From NCBI GenBank assembly GCA_030285985.1, contig CP127384.1:2406501-2470500 (forward strand): DNA of 64,000 bases. Reading direction: 5' to 3'. The translations under genes and the position numbers were made by a program. Each line of letters opens with the position of its first letter. The stretch's first letter is position 1. Source of the DNA: Aquidulcibacter paucihalophilus. GTDB lineage: Bacteria > Pseudomonadota > Alphaproteobacteria > Caulobacterales > Caulobacteraceae. This document shows, piece after piece, positions 6,933 through 17,335 of the stretch. A model generated the notes under the pieces. The model was given only the letters and a program-made list of their open reading frames with translations. It was not told the DNA's origin and searched no databases.

Positions 6933-9335
6933 GTGTATCGAGGTGTGGCGTGCGTCGGCCTGATCTGGGGCCTTTGCGGACCCGCCGCGGCTGAGCCGAC
7001 CGTCTTTTCGATCCCGTCCCAGCCCCTGCCCCAGGCGGTCGTCGCCTTCGGCCTCCAGTCCGGCGTCTCCATCGGATCCGGCGCGGCGGCTTCATGCGGT
7101 CGTTCGCGCGCATTGCGGGGACGGTTCGAGACAGAAGCCGGCCTGACGCGACTGCTCGCCGGAACCGGCTGCACCTGGCGGCGGATCGACGGCCGGGCCT
7201 ATGTGATCGAGCGTGCCGCCCGGCCTGCGCGACCCGTGGTCACCCGCCCCCGCGCTGTCCCCCGGCCGACAGGATCCGGCGATCCGGGACCCGAGGTGCT
7301 GGACGAGGTCATTGTCACGGCGACCCGGCGCGACATCACCCTCGCCGAAGCGCCCTATGCCCTGACGGCGATCGACGGCGCCGTCTTCGATCAGGCGACC
7401 CGGCGCGACACCGCGGATCTTGCGTCCCGCGTCGCCGGCCTGACCGTCACCAACCTTGGCCCCGGTCGCAACAAGCTGTTCGTGCGCGGCCTGGCCGACA
7501 GCCCCCTGACGGGGCAGACCCAGGCGGTGGTCGGTCAGTATCTCGATGACACCCGACTGACCTATGACGCCCCGGATCCTGACCTGCGGCTGGTGGATAT
7601 CGCCCACATCGAGCTGCTGCGTGGGCCGCAGGGCACGCTGTATGGCGCAGGGTCGATCGGCGGAATCCTCAAGCTGGTGACCACGCCGCCCGACCTGAGC
7701 ACCTATGGCACCGAGGTCTTCGCCGGCCTCAACGCCACCGAAGGTGCCGGCACGGGCCGCTCGGTCGATCTGGTGCTCAATGCGCCCATCCTCCGCGATC
7801 GCCTCGGCGTCCGACTGGTCGCCTATAGCGAGGTCGTCGCGGGGTCGATCGACGACCCTGCGCTGGGGATCGTCAACACCGGCGACACCGTGCGCGAGGG
7901 CGCGCGGCTGGGTCTGGCGTGGAACATCCGGCCCGGATGGGACCTCCGGCTCGGCTATATCGCCCAGACCCTGAACTCGGACGACAGCCAGTACGGCTTC
8001 TCCCGGCTCGGCGGTGACCGGCGCGCCCTTGCGCTGCGCGAACCTAGCCGCAACGATTTCGACGGTCTGTCGGCGACGCTTTCGGGCGATCTGGGGTGGG
8101 GGCGGCTGAGGCTGACCACCGCCATGCAGAGCCATGGGCTGGACCGGCGGTATGACGCGACCGTGGCCGCAGGCCGTTTCGGCGGCATTGGGCCCACCGC
8201 CTATGACGAAAGCGACCGGATCGACGGCCTGATCACCGAGGCGACCCTGACCTCGCCCTCCGGTGGCCGGCTCAACTGGCTGATCGGTGCCTTTGCCACA
8301 GAGTACAGCCACGACCGCACCGGCGTGATCACCCAACGCGATCCGCAGGACATCCTCTACGCCGCCGGCCGGCGTGACCACACGGACGAGACCGCCCTCT
8401 ACGGCGAAGCCGCCTGGGCCTTCACGGACCGGCTTCGTGTGACGGCGGGCGCACGGCTGTTCCGGCTGGGCGTTGAAACGGAAGCGACCGCCCGATCCCA
8501 CGGCGTGATCTCGGACGCGTTCGAGGGAGACCGAAGCGACAGCGGCTTCGCGCCGAAACTGGTCATCGAATACGATCTGACCGACACCGTCCTGATCTAT
8601 GCCCAGGCGAGTGAAGGCTACCGGGCGGGCGGCTTCAATACCGGTGCACGCCCCGGCCAGAGCTATGGCGTCTCGGCGGGCGACCCTCAGCCCCGGCGCG
8701 CTTTCCGCTCCGATGAGCTTCTGAGCTATGAGGCCGGTGCCCGCATTCGCGGCTGGGACGACCGGCTGAGCCTCCGACTGGCCGCCTTCGCTATCGACTG
8801 GCGCAACATCCAGTCTGACCGGGTCGCGGACGACGGTCTGCCGTTCACCGCCAATATCGGAGACGGGACCAATTTCGGACTGGAGGCCGAAGGCGTCTGG
8901 TCGGACGGTCCCTGGCGGATCGACGCCAATCTGCTGTTGAACGACCCTGAGATATCGGAACCGGATCCCGGCTTCCCCCTGCCCGACGACCGCCATCTGC
9001 CGGGTGTGCCAGACGCCATCGGCAACCTGTCCATCCACCGTGATCTCGTCATCTGGAGGGAGGCGGGCTGGATCAGCGGCAGCCTCGGCTACGTCGGTCG
9101 CTCCGACCTCACACCGTCTGGCGGTGTTTCGGCGGCCATGGGCGGTTATTTCACCTCGGATCTGGCGGCGGGCGTCGAACTCGGTGACTGGCGCGCGACC
9201 GTGAGGCTCGACAATGTTCTCGGACAGCACGGCGACACCTTCGCCTATGGCAATCCATTCCTGGTCGGTGTCGAGGATGTCGAAACCCCGCAGCGGCCGC
9301 GCTCGCTGTCTTTCGCGCTAAGCCGGACGTTCTGA
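6933..9335 (+). CDS. TonB-dependent receptor/transducer with N-terminal STN domain
   Basis: The 800-residue outer-membrane protein starts at GTG 6933 with a signal peptide (VYRG then GLCGPAAA, cleavage near 21). Residues 24-92 are an STN signalling domain (FSIPSQPLPQAVVAFGLQSG). Next come a TonB-box-like EVIVTATRR, a plug (LFVRGLADS, LRGPQGTLYGAGSIGGIL) and a 22-strand-type barrel ending SLSFALSRTF with the terminal Phe typical of BAM substrates. Extracellular ligand binding is passed through STN to the FecR gene 18 bp upstream. The plug and barrel resemble the large Caulobacterales/sphingomonad receptor group. The ligand may be a siderophore, heme or another organic compound and cannot be read from sequence. 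Confidence 0.9.
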   Translation: MYRGVACVGLIWGLCGPAAAEPTVFSIPSQPLPQAVVAFGLQSGVSIGSGAAASCGRSRALRGRFETEAGLTRLLAGTGCTWRRIDGRAYVIERAARPARPVVTRPRAVPRPTGSGDPGPEVLDEVIVTATRRDITLAEAPYALTAIDGAVFDQATRRDTADLASRVAGLTVTNLGPGRNKLFVRGLADSPLTGQTQAVVGQYLDDTRLTYDAPDPDLRLVDIAHIELLRGPQGTLYGAGSIGGILKLVTTPPDLSTYGTEVFAGLNATEGAGTGRSVDLVLNAPILRDRLGVRLVAYSEVVAGSIDDPALGIVNTGDTVREGARLGLAWNIRPGWDLRLGYIAQTLNSDDSQYGFSRLGGDRRALALREPSRNDFDGLSATLSGDLGWGRLRLTTAMQSHGLDRRYDATVAAGRFGGIGPTAYDESDRIDGLITEATLTSPSGGRLNWLIGAFATEYSHDRTGVITQRDPQDILYAAGRRDHTDETALYGEAAWAFTDRLRVTAGARLFRLGVETEATARSHGVISDAFEGDRSDSGFAPKLVIEYDLTDTVLIYAQASEGYRAGGFNTGARPGQSYGVSAGDPQPRRAFRSDELLSYEAGARIRGWDDRLSLRLAAFAIDWRNIQSDRVADDGLPFTANIGDGTNFGLEAEGVWSDGPWRIDANLLLNDPEISEPDPGFPLPDDRHLPGVPDAIGNLSIHRDLVIWREAGWISGSLGYVGRSDLTPSGGVSAAMGGYFTSDLAAGVELGDWRATVRLDNVLGQHGDTFAYGNPFLVGVEDVETPQRPRSLSFALSRTF

Positions 9336-9454
9336 CCGTCGTCCAAACGGGCGGGGCGAGCACAGACGCAACCAGCCTGCCATCTGCTCTCAGGCCGCCC
9401 ACCCTCCGGCGCGCGTGGATGACACTGTCTTCCCTGGAGCCCCGCAGCAGAAAG

Positions 9455-9479
9455 CCGGCGGTAACATGGGTCCCGCCGG
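9455..9479. terminator. Stem-loop between TonB receptor and ccoS
   Basis: CCGGCGG and CCGCCGG form a 7-bp stem with an 11-nt loop in the 152-bp gap between convergent gene ends. No T-run follows, so termination is a weak inference from position and structure. Confidence 0.3.
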
Positions 9480-9487
9480 ATACCTTG

Positions 9488-9676
9488 TCAGTCAGTGGTG
9501 ATCCTGTCCGGGGCCCTGGTCCCGGGGCTATCAAGGTCCTCGTCGTCGATCAGGATGCGCTCGGCCGCGCCCTTGATGTCCTCGTACTGACCCGCACGCA
9601 GGGTCCAGACGAAGGCACCGACGGCCAGCAGACCAAGGGCAACGGAAAAGGGGGCCAGCAGGAAGATGATGTTCAT
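9488..9676 (-). CDS. ccoS: cbb3-type cytochrome oxidase assembly protein CcoS
   Basis: The 62-residue protein has one N-terminal membrane helix (MNIIFLLAPFSVALGLLAVG), then FVWTLRAGQYEDIKGAAERIL, the CcoS signature. CcoS is needed for cofactor insertion into cbb3 oxidase; its mechanism is not settled. It is the last gene of the cco operon. Its ATG overlaps the ccoI stop (ATGA). Confidence 0.92.
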   Translation of the reverse strand: MNIIFLLAPFSVALGLLAVGAFVWTLRAGQYEDIKGAAERILIDDEDLDSPGTRAPDRITTD

Positions 9677-11841
9677 CGCCGGTTCCTCACACGCAGCGCA
9701 TTGAGCGTCACGACCAGCGAAGAGCCGGACATCGCCAGGGCGGCGACGAAGGGGTTCACCAGACCAAGCATGGCGGCGGGCGCAGCGACCAGATTATAGA
9801 GCGCCGCAAAGCTGAAATTCTCGAGTGCGCGATGGCGGGCGGAACGCGCCACATCGATGGCTTCAACGACCGCCATCAGGGCGTCGCCGGTGAGCACGAG
9901 ATCGGCGGCGTTCTGGCTGGCCGCCAGCGCCGTACCGGGGGCGATCGCCGCATGGGCGCGCGCGAGGGCCGCGGCGTCATTCAGCCCGTCGCCGATCATC
10001 AGGACCTTCCGCCCGGCAGCGGCGAGGCTGTCGATCGCCCCGGATTTCTCCTCGGGCAGGAGGCCGGCACGCCAGTCGTCGACCCCGAGCGTTTTGGCCA
10101 CGGACCGGACCGCGCCGGACTGATCGCCGGACAGGATACTGACGGTCATGCCCCGCGCCTTGAGCGCCGCGATCGTTTCCCCGGCGTCGGGCCGCAGAAC
10201 GTCCGAGAACTGCAGCCGAACCTTGGACTCGCCTTCAAATCCGAACCAGAGTTCCGTTTCGCCGGAGCGCTCGGTCGGGACACCGACGAATGCCGCGCGG
10301 CCCAGCCGGGCGCGGCGGCCGTCGATCAGCCCCTCCACCCCCAGCCCGGGGTGTTCGGTGACCTCGGTGGCGAGAGGCCCCTCTCCTGCCGCACGGGCGA
10401 CGGCGCGGGCCATCGGGTGGCTGGAGGTCCGTGCCAGCGGCGCCGCGAGGGCGATGATCGTCGGCGATGCCCCGACCAGGGCGGGCCGGCCTTCGGTCAG
10501 GACGCCGGTTTTGTCGAAGACGACATGATCGATCTCGGCCAGCCGTTCGAGCGCCGCGCCCGATTTGACGAGGACGCCCCGCCTGAAGAGCCGGGCCGAG
10601 GCGACGACCTGCACCGCGGGAACGGCCAGTCCGAGGGCGCAGGGGCAGGTTACGATCAGCACCGCGACGGCGCGGATGAGCGCCTCACGCGGGTCGAGGC
10701 CGAGGGCCCAGCCGCCGGCGAAGGTCGCCAGGGCGGCCGCATGGACCACGGGGACGTAGAGCGCCGCCGCACGATCGGCGAGGCGGACATAGCGCGAGCG
10801 GGACTGGGTCCCGGCGTCCACGAGGCGGGCGATGGCCGCGAGGCTCGAGTCTTCGGATCGGGCGCGGGCCCTGAGCGTCAGCAGTCCCGAGGTGTTGACC
10901 GCGCCCGCGCGGCACAGTTGGCCCGGACCGACCCGTTCGGGTGCGCTCTCGCCGGTCAGCAGGCTGTTGTCGAGCAAGGCCTCGCCGGCCTCGAGGGTGG
11001 CGTCGACCGGGATGCGGTCGCCCGGCCGGACGCGCAGGACATCACCGGGCTGGACATCCGAAAGCGGGATGGACCGCTCACGGCAGGCCGAGTCGATCAC
11101 GCAGACCGCCGGGGCCTGGAGCGCCAGCAGATCGCCTGCGGCGCTGCGCGCCTTGGCCCGCAGGACATGGTCCAGCCAACGCCCGATCAGCAGCAGGAAC
11201 AGCAGCGAGACGGCGGCGTCGAAATAGGCGTCGCGACCGTTCAGGATGGTCTCCGAGAAGCTGATCGCCAGCGTCAGGATCACCCCGATCGAGATCGGAA
11301 CGTCCATGTTCGCCCGCCCTGCCCGCAGCGACCGCCAGGCCGACTGGAAGAAGGTCATCCCGGCGAAGATGGCGCAGGGCGCGCCGACGGCGGCCGACAT
11401 CCACATCATCATCGAACGGGTCGCGGGCCCGAGTTCCTGATCGAACAGTCCGGCCCAGATCGGGACGGAGAACATCATGGCGTTCATCGCGCCGAAGCCG
11501 GCGACCGCCAGGGCGAGGATCAGCCGACGTCCCTCGCGGTCCCGCTGCACGAATGCGGTGCCAGGGTCGTACGGGGTGGCCGGATAGCCGAGCCGCTCGA
11601 GGGCGGCGATGATGCGGCCCGGATCGACGCCCGCATTCTCAAGCCCAAGCGAGAGGCGGCCGGTGGACAGGTTCAGACGCGCCGACCCCACACCCGGAAG
11701 AGCCCCCATCTCGCGCTCGATCTTCGAAATGCAACCGGCGCAGCGCGCGCCGGTCACCAGCAGATCGAGCCGCGCCTGGCCGTCGTCCGTCCTGCGCAGG
11801 AAGGCGGACATGTCGGGCTGGCTGGCCGCCTCGAAGGTCAC
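9673..11841 (-). CDS. ccoI: Copper-transporting P1B-type ATPase CcoI
   Basis: The roughly 722-residue protein has an N-terminal heavy-metal-associated domain (GARCAGCISKIE), several membrane helices and the metal site CPC in VTCPCALGLAVP. The phosphorylation motif is DKTGVLTEG and the hinge is MIGDGLNDAAAL. It exports or delivers copper for the CuB centre of cbb3 oxidase. Two GTG codons (11847 and 11841) are possible starts; 11841 overlaps the ccoH stop as GTGA and was chosen. The TGEL-type actuator motif reads LLTGESAP with the preceding conserved region. Membership in ccoGHIS makes the assembly role firm. Confidence 0.93.
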   Translation of the reverse strand: MTFEAASQPDMSAFLRRTDDGQARLDLLVTGARCAGCISKIEREMGALPGVGSARLNLSTGRLSLGLENAGVDPGRIIAALERLGYPATPYDPGTAFVQRDREGRRLILALAVAGFGAMNAMMFSVPIWAGLFDQELGPATRSMMMWMSAAVGAPCAIFAGMTFFQSAWRSLRAGRANMDVPISIGVILTLAISFSETILNGRDAYFDAAVSLLFLLLIGRWLDHVLRAKARSAAGDLLALQAPAVCVIDSACRERSIPLSDVQPGDVLRVRPGDRIPVDATLEAGEALLDNSLLTGESAPERVGPGQLCRAGAVNTSGLLTLRARARSEDSSLAAIARLVDAGTQSRSRYVRLADRAAALYVPVVHAAALATFAGGWALGLDPREALIRAVAVLIVTCPCALGLAVPAVQVVASARLFRRGVLVKSGAALERLAEIDHVVFDKTGVLTEGRPALVGASPTIIALAAPLARTSSHPMARAVARAAGEGPLATEVTEHPGLGVEGLIDGRRARLGRAAFVGVPTERSGETELWFGFEGESKVRLQFSDVLRPDAGETIAALKARGMTVSILSGDQSGAVRSVAKTLGVDDWRAGLLPEEKSGAIDSLAAAGRKVLMIGDGLNDAAALARAHAAIAPGTALAASQNAADLVLTGDALMAVVEAIDVARSARHRALENFSFAALYNLVAAPAAMLGLVNPFVAALAMSGSSLVVTLNALRVRNRR

Positions 11842-12326
11842 GGCCACGTCAGCCTCCGCTCTGCGACAAACGAGGGGCCGGAGCCCAGGGCTTCGACACG
11901 GGCGTCCCACGCGCCGGACAGGCCGGGCCTGGCACCGACGTACTGGCCCGGACCGGCTTCCGTCAGGGTCACGACCGTGCGTCCCTGTTCGGTTGCCGGT
12001 CGCAACAGGGTGGCCGTGACCCTGAGGCCGCTCAACGGTTTGCCGTCGCGATCCTGAAGCAGGACCGCCACGCCATCCGCCCGGGCCTCGACCGCCGCGC
12101 GCCAGCCCAGGCCCTCCTGCGCCCGCTGGCGCTCAAGCTCCGCGTTGTAGATCAGGCCCGCCTCATAGGGCCGCGCCGCGACCTGCCCCGGGTGGGTGCG
12201 ATAGGCCAGGGTAAGGAAGACCCCATCGACCCCGATCACGATGGCGAAAAAGGCCACCACGCCGGCCGCGACGTGCCAGCCCTTGACCGTGAACGGAACG
12301 CGCGGCGGAGACGAGGACGCGGTCAT
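11838..12326 (-). CDS. ccoH: FixH/CcoH oxidase assembly protein
   Basis: The 162-residue protein has one N-terminal membrane helix (HVAAGVVAFFAIVIGVDGVFL) and a periplasmic domain. It carries the FixH features RTHPGQVAARPYEAGLIYN and a C-terminal GQYVG beta-sandwich-like segment. It is associated with CcoI and with maturation of cbb3 oxidase. Its ATG shares one base with the ccoG stop (TGATG). Confidence 0.9.
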   Translation of the reverse strand: MTASSSPPRVPFTVKGWHVAAGVVAFFAIVIGVDGVFLTLAYRTHPGQVAARPYEAGLIYNAELERQRAQEGLGWRAAVEARADGVAVLLQDRDGKPLSGLRVTATLLRPATEQGRTVVTLTEAGPGQYVGARPGLSGAWDARVEALGSGPSFVAERRLTWP

Positions 12327-13813
12327 CAGCGGAGTTCTCCATACTCAAAGGCCGTCCGGACCGTCTGCCGCTCATCGCCCGAGCGGACATCGAAAGACGC
12401 AGGCCGGCTGCCTTCGGCGACATCGGACGCGGGGGCGGTGACGAACACCCGGACCGACGTCACCCGGTTCGGGTCGACCCGCAGGGTCAGCGGATCAGAC
12501 GCCGGCCGCCCGGGACTCCTCAGGGTCGCGCCGGGAACGCCGTCGTAACGGACTTCCACGGTCGCCGCTTCAAAGCCGTGGTTGGCGATCTTCAGGGTGT
12601 AACCGTTGCGGACGGCCCCGTCGTGGAGCCGCACGGACGCCGGATTCCGGTCGCGCAGGGCATGGACGTCGAGCGTCTTGCGGGTGCTGAAGCCCCAGAT
12701 CATCAGCCCACTGACGATGAGCAGGGCGACGCCGTAGTACAGCGTCCGCGGTCGGATCATGCGGTGTTGCGGCTTCTGACCACAGCTTCGCGCGGCCACG
12801 GCTGAATCGGTGTCATAGGCGATCAGCCCGCGCGGGCGGCCGACCTTTTCCATGACCTCGTTGCAGGCGTCGATGCACAGGCCGCAGTTGATGCATTCCA
12901 GCTGGGCTCCGTCGCGAATGTCGATGCCCATCGGGCAGACCACAACACACTGGTTGCAGTCGATACAGTCGCCCCGGCCTTCCCAGGACTCCGTCTTCTT
13001 GTGCGGCCCGCGCGGCTCGCCGCGGTCGTAGCGATAGGTGACCTGGAAGGACTGATCGTCCAGCATCGCGCCCTGGATGCGCGGCCACGGGCACATATAG
13101 GTGCAGACCTGCTCGCGCATGTGGCCGGCGAAGACATAGGTGGTGAAGGTCAGGATGGCGCAGGAGACATAGGCCGTCATCGGCGCCGTCCCGACCCAGA
13201 AGGTGCGGATCAGCTGGGGCGCATCATGGAAATAGAAGATCCACGCGCCGCCGGTGCCAAAGGCGACGCCGATCCAGACCGCGTGCTTGCCCGCCTTGCG
13301 CCAGAGCTTGTTGAATGACGTCGGCGCTGCGTCGAGACGCATCCGCGCATTGCGGTCGCCCTCGAACATCCGTTCGACGTAGATATAGAGATCGGTCCAC
13401 ACCGTCTGGGGACAGGCGTAGCCGCACCAGAGCCGGCCGAACAGCGACGTCACAAGGAACAGGGCCAGCGCGGAAAGCACCAGCAGGCCGGTGATGAAAT
13501 ACACCTCCTGCGGCCACAGCTGGATCATGAAGAAGTAGAACCGGCCGCCGTCGAAATCGACGAGAACCGCCTGGTCCGGCAGCGCGCCCGGCCGGTCCCA
13601 GCGGATCCACGGGGTGATGTAATAGATCGCCAGCATGACGATCAGCAGCGCCCATTTGATCCACCGCCACTGGCCATGGACCAGTTTGGGATAGATCGGC
13701 ACGCGCGCCTTGTAGAGACCTTGCGGGCGGTCCTTTTCCCGCTGCTTTTCGGCGATCGAGACCGGTCCGGTCGCCTTGGAGCGATCGCGGCTACGGTCGA
13801 TGATGATGGTCAT
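12326..13813 (-). CDS. ccoG: CcoG (FixG/RdxA) ferredoxin-type oxidase assembly protein
   Basis: The 495-residue protein has several membrane helices, LWCGYACPQTVW and a polyferredoxin segment with two C-x2-C-x2-C-x3-CP clusters (CIDCNQCVVVCP and CINCGLCIDAC). A C-terminal Ig-like periplasmic domain ends near ERQTVRTAFEYGELR. Family knowledge: it reduces Cu(II) before CcoI transport. The ATG at 13813 (MTIII) overlaps the ccoP stop as ATGA; the longer upstream frame is a shadow inside ccoP. Confidence 0.93.
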   Translation of the reverse strand: MTIIIDRSRDRSKATGPVSIAEKQREKDRPQGLYKARVPIYPKLVHGQWRWIKWALLIVMLAIYYITPWIRWDRPGALPDQAVLVDFDGGRFYFFMIQLWPQEVYFITGLLVLSALALFLVTSLFGRLWCGYACPQTVWTDLYIYVERMFEGDRNARMRLDAAPTSFNKLWRKAGKHAVWIGVAFGTGGAWIFYFHDAPQLIRTFWVGTAPMTAYVSCAILTFTTYVFAGHMREQVCTYMCPWPRIQGAMLDDQSFQVTYRYDRGEPRGPHKKTESWEGRGDCIDCNQCVVVCPMGIDIRDGAQLECINCGLCIDACNEVMEKVGRPRGLIAYDTDSAVAARSCGQKPQHRMIRPRTLYYGVALLIVSGLMIWGFSTRKTLDVHALRDRNPASVRLHDGAVRNGYTLKIANHGFEAATVEVRYDGVPGATLRSPGRPASDPLTLRVDPNRVTSVRVFVTAPASDVAEGSRPASFDVRSGDERQTVRTAFEYGELR

Positions 13814-14706
13814 GGCGCGACTGTGACGGCTCCGGACGCCTCGCCGCCCCCGGCGTTGACGTGGATGTAGACGGCGAGCGCCTTGATGACGCCGGGCGAG
13901 AAGCGGCCCTCCCAGGTCGGCATGACGCCGTTGCGGCCGTTGTGAATCTGGCCGCGGATGGACTCGCGGTCGGACCCGTAGAGCCACTCCCGATCCGTCA
14001 GGTTGGGCGCCCCGACCGCACGATCGCCGACGCCGGTCGGCGTATGACAGGCTGCGCAGTTATCAGCATAGAGCTGCTGCGCACGGCCCACCGCCGCGGC
14101 GTTCGCGGGACGGCCCGAAAGCCTCACGACGTATTCGGTCAGGTCGGACACCTGGGCGGCTGTGAGCATGTTCTCACGACCGAAGGCCGGCATCTGCGAG
14201 GTACGGGTCTCGGGATGGGCCGAGCGGACACCGACGCGCAGGGTGTGCTCGATCTCCTCGAGTGCGCCGCCCCACAGCCAGACGTCGTCGCGCAGGTTGG
14301 GATAGCCGCGGTTCCCGCCACCCCCGGCACCGTGGCAGGTGGCGCAGTTGTCGCCGAAGACCGATTGCCCGACCGAAAGCGCATGCGCCTGGAGAGCCGG
14401 ATCCGCCTCGATCTGCTGCAGGCTGGCCGTGGCCAGCATCGCCTCACCGCGGCCGCGCTGGGCCTGCAGCGCCTGCAGGTCCTGAGCCACGGCGGCGCGG
14501 TCCGACTGTTTTAGAATGCCGGGCGTATAGCCGTTCAGACCAGGCCAGGCGGGCATCAGCACCCAGTAGACGATGGCCACCACGATACAGCCGTAGAAGA
14601 TCCACAGCCACCAGCGCGGGAGCGGGTTGTCCAGCTCGCGGATACCGTCCCAGACATGCCCGGTCGTCTCGACGCCGGAATGTTCGTCGCGCTCGGGTTC
14701 AGACAT
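13810..14706 (-). CDS. ccoP: cbb3 oxidase diheme cytochrome c subunit CcoP
   Basis: The 298-residue subunit has an N-terminal segment with WDGIRELDNPLPRWW, which is diagnostic of CcoP. A membrane helix (IFYGCIVVAIVYWVL) and two cytochrome c domains with CATCH and CAACH heme motifs follow. It carries electrons from the bc1/cytochrome c pool to CcoO/CcoN. The ATG at 14706 lies in the end of ccoQ (8-bp overlap). Confidence 0.95.
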   Translation of the reverse strand: MSEPERDEHSGVETTGHVWDGIRELDNPLPRWWLWIFYGCIVVAIVYWVLMPAWPGLNGYTPGILKQSDRAAVAQDLQALQAQRGRGEAMLATASLQQIEADPALQAHALSVGQSVFGDNCATCHGAGGGGNRGYPNLRDDVWLWGGALEEIEHTLRVGVRSAHPETRTSQMPAFGRENMLTAAQVSDLTEYVVRLSGRPANAAAVGRAQQLYADNCAACHTPTGVGDRAVGAPNLTDREWLYGSDRESIRGQIHNGRNGVMPTWEGRFSPGVIKALAVYIHVNAGGGEASGAVTVAP

Positions 14707-14872
14707 GCTCGTCCTCGTCGTTTTCGAGCGGAAGATGTGAAAGGCGCTTGAACGCCTCGCGGTTTTTCGGCCACAGCGCGTAGACGACACCGGCGATGAA
14801 GACGGCGCCGAAGTAGAGGGTGCCGCCCTGCTGGGCGAACTTCGCCACGGTTTCGTAGTCGAGGCCGCTCAT
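14699..14872 (-). CDS. ccoQ: cbb3 oxidase small subunit CcoQ
   Basis: A 57-residue frame sits between ccoO and ccoP in the expected position. It reads [16 protein letters not shown], has one membrane helix ([15 protein letters not shown]), then WPKNREAF and an acidic tail. CcoQ stabilises the oxidase. The ATG overlaps the ccoO stop (ATGA), and the stop overlaps the start region of ccoP by 8 bp, which fixes both ends. Confidence 0.9.
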   Translation of the reverse strand: MSGLDYETVAKFAQQGGTLYFGAVFIAGVVYALWPKNREAFKRLSHLPLENDEDEHV

Positions 14873-15606
14873 CGCATGTTCTCCGGGTCTTCAGCCTGGT
14901 AGGTGCGGAAGTCGACCTGGGTGCCGAGCTGCTGCAGATAGGCGATCAGCGCGTCCATCTTGGTCAGCCGGTCGGGGTTGCCGTCGAAGTCGCCCTGGGC
15001 GATCCGCGGGCCGTATCGGCTGCGAAGGTCCGAGGTCGCGCTGGCGAAGGGATCAACCTGGGCGTTCAGGTCCGCCGCGGCATTCTCGATCTGGTCCGCG
15101 GTATAGGGAACGCCGACCGCTACCATGGTCCTCAGCTTGGCCTGGATGGCATGCTGGTCGAGATCCTGGTCCGCGAGGAAGCGGTAGGGAGGCATGTTGG
15201 ACTCTGGCACCACCGAGCGGGGGTCTGTCAGGTGCTCGACGTGCCAGTCGTTCGAGTATTTGCCGCCGACACGGGCCAGGTCGGGCCCCGTCCGCTTCGA
15301 TCCCCACTGGAACGGGTGGTCGTACATACTCTCGGCGGCAAGGCTGTAGTGGCCATAGCGCTCGACCTCGTCACGAAGGGGGCGGACCATCTGCGAGTGG
15401 CAGCCGTAGCAACCCTCGCCGATATAGATGTCGCGCCCGGCCAGCTCGAGCGGGGTGTAGGGACGCACGCCCTCGACCTCCTCGATCGTGCTCTCGACCC
15501 AGAACAGGGGGGCGATCTCGACGATGCCGCCGATAGACACCACCCCGATGATGCCGAGGACGAGAACGAGCGAATGGCGCTCGAACCTGTGATGCTGCTT
15601 CCACAT
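14869..15606 (-). CDS. ccoO: cbb3 oxidase monoheme cytochrome c subunit CcoO
   Basis: The 245-residue protein has an N-terminal membrane anchor ([20 protein letters not shown]) and the CcoO hallmark [18 protein letters not shown], leading to [12 protein letters not shown]. The later sequence includes NMPPYRFL with the likely axial Met. It relays electrons to the heme b/CuB subunit. It lies 10 bp after ccoN and its stop overlaps ccoQ. Confidence 0.95.
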   Translation of the reverse strand: MWKQHHRFERHSLVLVLGIIGVVSIGGIVEIAPLFWVESTIEEVEGVRPYTPLELAGRDIYIGEGCYGCHSQMVRPLRDEVERYGHYSLAAESMYDHPFQWGSKRTGPDLARVGGKYSNDWHVEHLTDPRSVVPESNMPPYRFLADQDLDQHAIQAKLRTMVAVGVPYTADQIENAAADLNAQVDPFASATSDLRSRYGPRIAQGDFDGNPDRLTKMDALIAYLQQLGTQVDFRTYQAEDPENMR

Positions 15607-15616
15607 GATCTGATCC

Positions 15617-17278
15617 TCACTCGGCCGGCAGGAGTTGCGGCTGGATCGTCGTCGCCGGTAGGGCCGAGCTGTTCGGCACGGACGGCATGCGGATCGTTCG
15701 CCACAGGTTGTAGGACATGATGAGCGTGCCGCTCAGGAACATCAGGCCGCCGACTGTGCGGATGACGTTCTGGATGTGTTTGGCGGACACGGTCTCGATG
15801 AAGCTGTTCGCGAGGAAGCCGTCGGGCGTGTATTCGCGCCACATCAGGCCTTCCATGATGCCGGAGACCCACATCGCGGTGATGTAGAGAACGATGCCGG
15901 TCGTCGCGATCCAGAAATGCCACTCGACGAGGGCGTTCGAATACAGCCGCTCCTTCTTCCACAGCCAGGGCACCAGGCAGTAGATGGCCCCAAAGCTGAT
16001 GAAGCCGACCCAGCCGAGGGCACCGGAGTGGACGTGGCCGATGGTCCAGTCGGTGTAGTGCGACAGGGCGTTGACCGTCCGGATGGACATCAGCGGGCCT
16101 TCGAAGGTCGACATGCCGTAGAAGGCGATGGCCACCACCATCATGCGAACGACCGGGTCGGTCCGCAGCTTGTCCCACGCCCCCGACAGGGTCATCAGGC
16201 CGTTGATCATCCCGCCCCAGGACGGCATCCACAGCATGATCGAGAACGTCATGCCGAGCGTCTGCGCCCACTGCGGGAGGGCCGTGTAGTGCAGATGGTG
16301 CGGACCGGCCCAGATGTAGATGAAGATCAGCGACCAGAAGTGGACGATCGACAGACGGTAGGAATAGACCGGCCGCTCAACCCGCTTCGGCACGAAATAG
16401 TACATGATCGCCAGGAAGCCGGCGGTCAGGAAGAAGCCCACGGCGTTGTGACCGTACCACCACTGGACCAGCGCATCCTGCACCCCGCCGAAGGCCGAAT
16501 AGCTGCGCGCTTCCAGCAGGCCCACCGGCACCGCGGCGTTGTTGACCAGGTGCAGCAGGGCGACGGTGACGATGAAGGCCAGGTAGAACCAGTTGGCCAC
16601 GTAGATGTGGGGTTCCTTGCGCTTCCAGATCGTGCCGAGGAAGACCAGCAGATAGGCGACCCAGACGATGGTCAGCCAGATATCGACGTACCATTCGGGC
16701 TCGGCGTACTCGCGCGACTGGGTGATGCCCGAGACATAGCCCGTCGCGGCCAGGACGATGAACAGCTGGTAGCCCCAGAACACGAACCAGGGCCAGATCC
16801 CGCCGGCCAGCCGCGCCTTGCAGGTGCGCTGCACCACCCAGAAGGAGGTGCAGATCAGGGCGTTGCCGCCAAAGGCGAATATCACACCCGAGGTATGCAG
16901 GGGCCGCAATCGGCCGAAGTTCAGCCAGCCGTGCTCAGGGAAGTAGAAGATCTCGGGCCACGACAGCTGGGCGGCGATGAAGACGCCGACCGTCATGCCG
17001 ATGACGCCCCAGAACATGGTGGCGATCACGCCCGCGCGAATCACGCCGTCCTGGTAGCGGTTGGGGTCAGCGCGGAACTTCCCGTGGGCGAAGCCGATGG
17101 TCAGGGCGCTGAGGGCCAGAACCGAGGCGGCCATCAGGATGTATCCATGAAACCGGAACGCTGCGTCGTCGGTCATGCCGGTCGCAAACAGCGCCAGGAC
17201 CGCGGCTACGCCGAGAAACAGAAACAGGGCGACGACGTCTGACGGCGTGTCGGCGTCGGGCTTTGCTATGGACGGCAT
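15617..17278 (-). CDS. ccoN: cbb3 oxidase catalytic subunit CcoN
   Basis: The 553-residue subunit has about twelve membrane helices of the heme-copper oxidase fold. Histidine ligands are visible in [27 protein letters not shown] and [11 protein letters not shown]. It reduces oxygen with high affinity under microaerobic conditions. The ATG at 17278 (MPSIAKPD) is preferred; the frame extends upstream through non-coding sequence. It is the first gene of the eight-gene operon ccoNOQPGHIS. A TTGC-N6-GCAA box lies 58 bp upstream. Confidence 0.95.
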   Translation of the reverse strand: MPSIAKPDADTPSDVVALFLFLGVAAVLALFATGMTDDAAFRFHGYILMAASVLALSALTIGFAHGKFRADPNRYQDGVIRAGVIATMFWGVIGMTVGVFIAAQLSWPEIFYFPEHGWLNFGRLRPLHTSGVIFAFGGNALICTSFWVVQRTCKARLAGGIWPWFVFWGYQLFIVLAATGYVSGITQSREYAEPEWYVDIWLTIVWVAYLLVFLGTIWKRKEPHIYVANWFYLAFIVTVALLHLVNNAAVPVGLLEARSYSAFGGVQDALVQWWYGHNAVGFFLTAGFLAIMYYFVPKRVERPVYSYRLSIVHFWSLIFIYIWAGPHHLHYTALPQWAQTLGMTFSIMLWMPSWGGMINGLMTLSGAWDKLRTDPVVRMMVVAIAFYGMSTFEGPLMSIRTVNALSHYTDWTIGHVHSGALGWVGFISFGAIYCLVPWLWKKERLYSNALVEWHFWIATTGIVLYITAMWVSGIMEGLMWREYTPDGFLANSFIETVSAKHIQNVIRTVGGLMFLSGTLIMSYNLWRTIRMPSVPNSSALPATTIQPQLLPAE

Positions 17279-17335
17279 TCGGATAGACCCCTCGATCAGA
17301 GGATCTCTCCGTGCCCGGCGTTCGCGACTCGCGCC

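Noticed and set aside
9832..12057. Plus-strand 741-codon frame opposite ccoI and ccoH
   Set aside because: It has no recognisable domain and mirrors the minus-strand codons of two well-defined cco genes.
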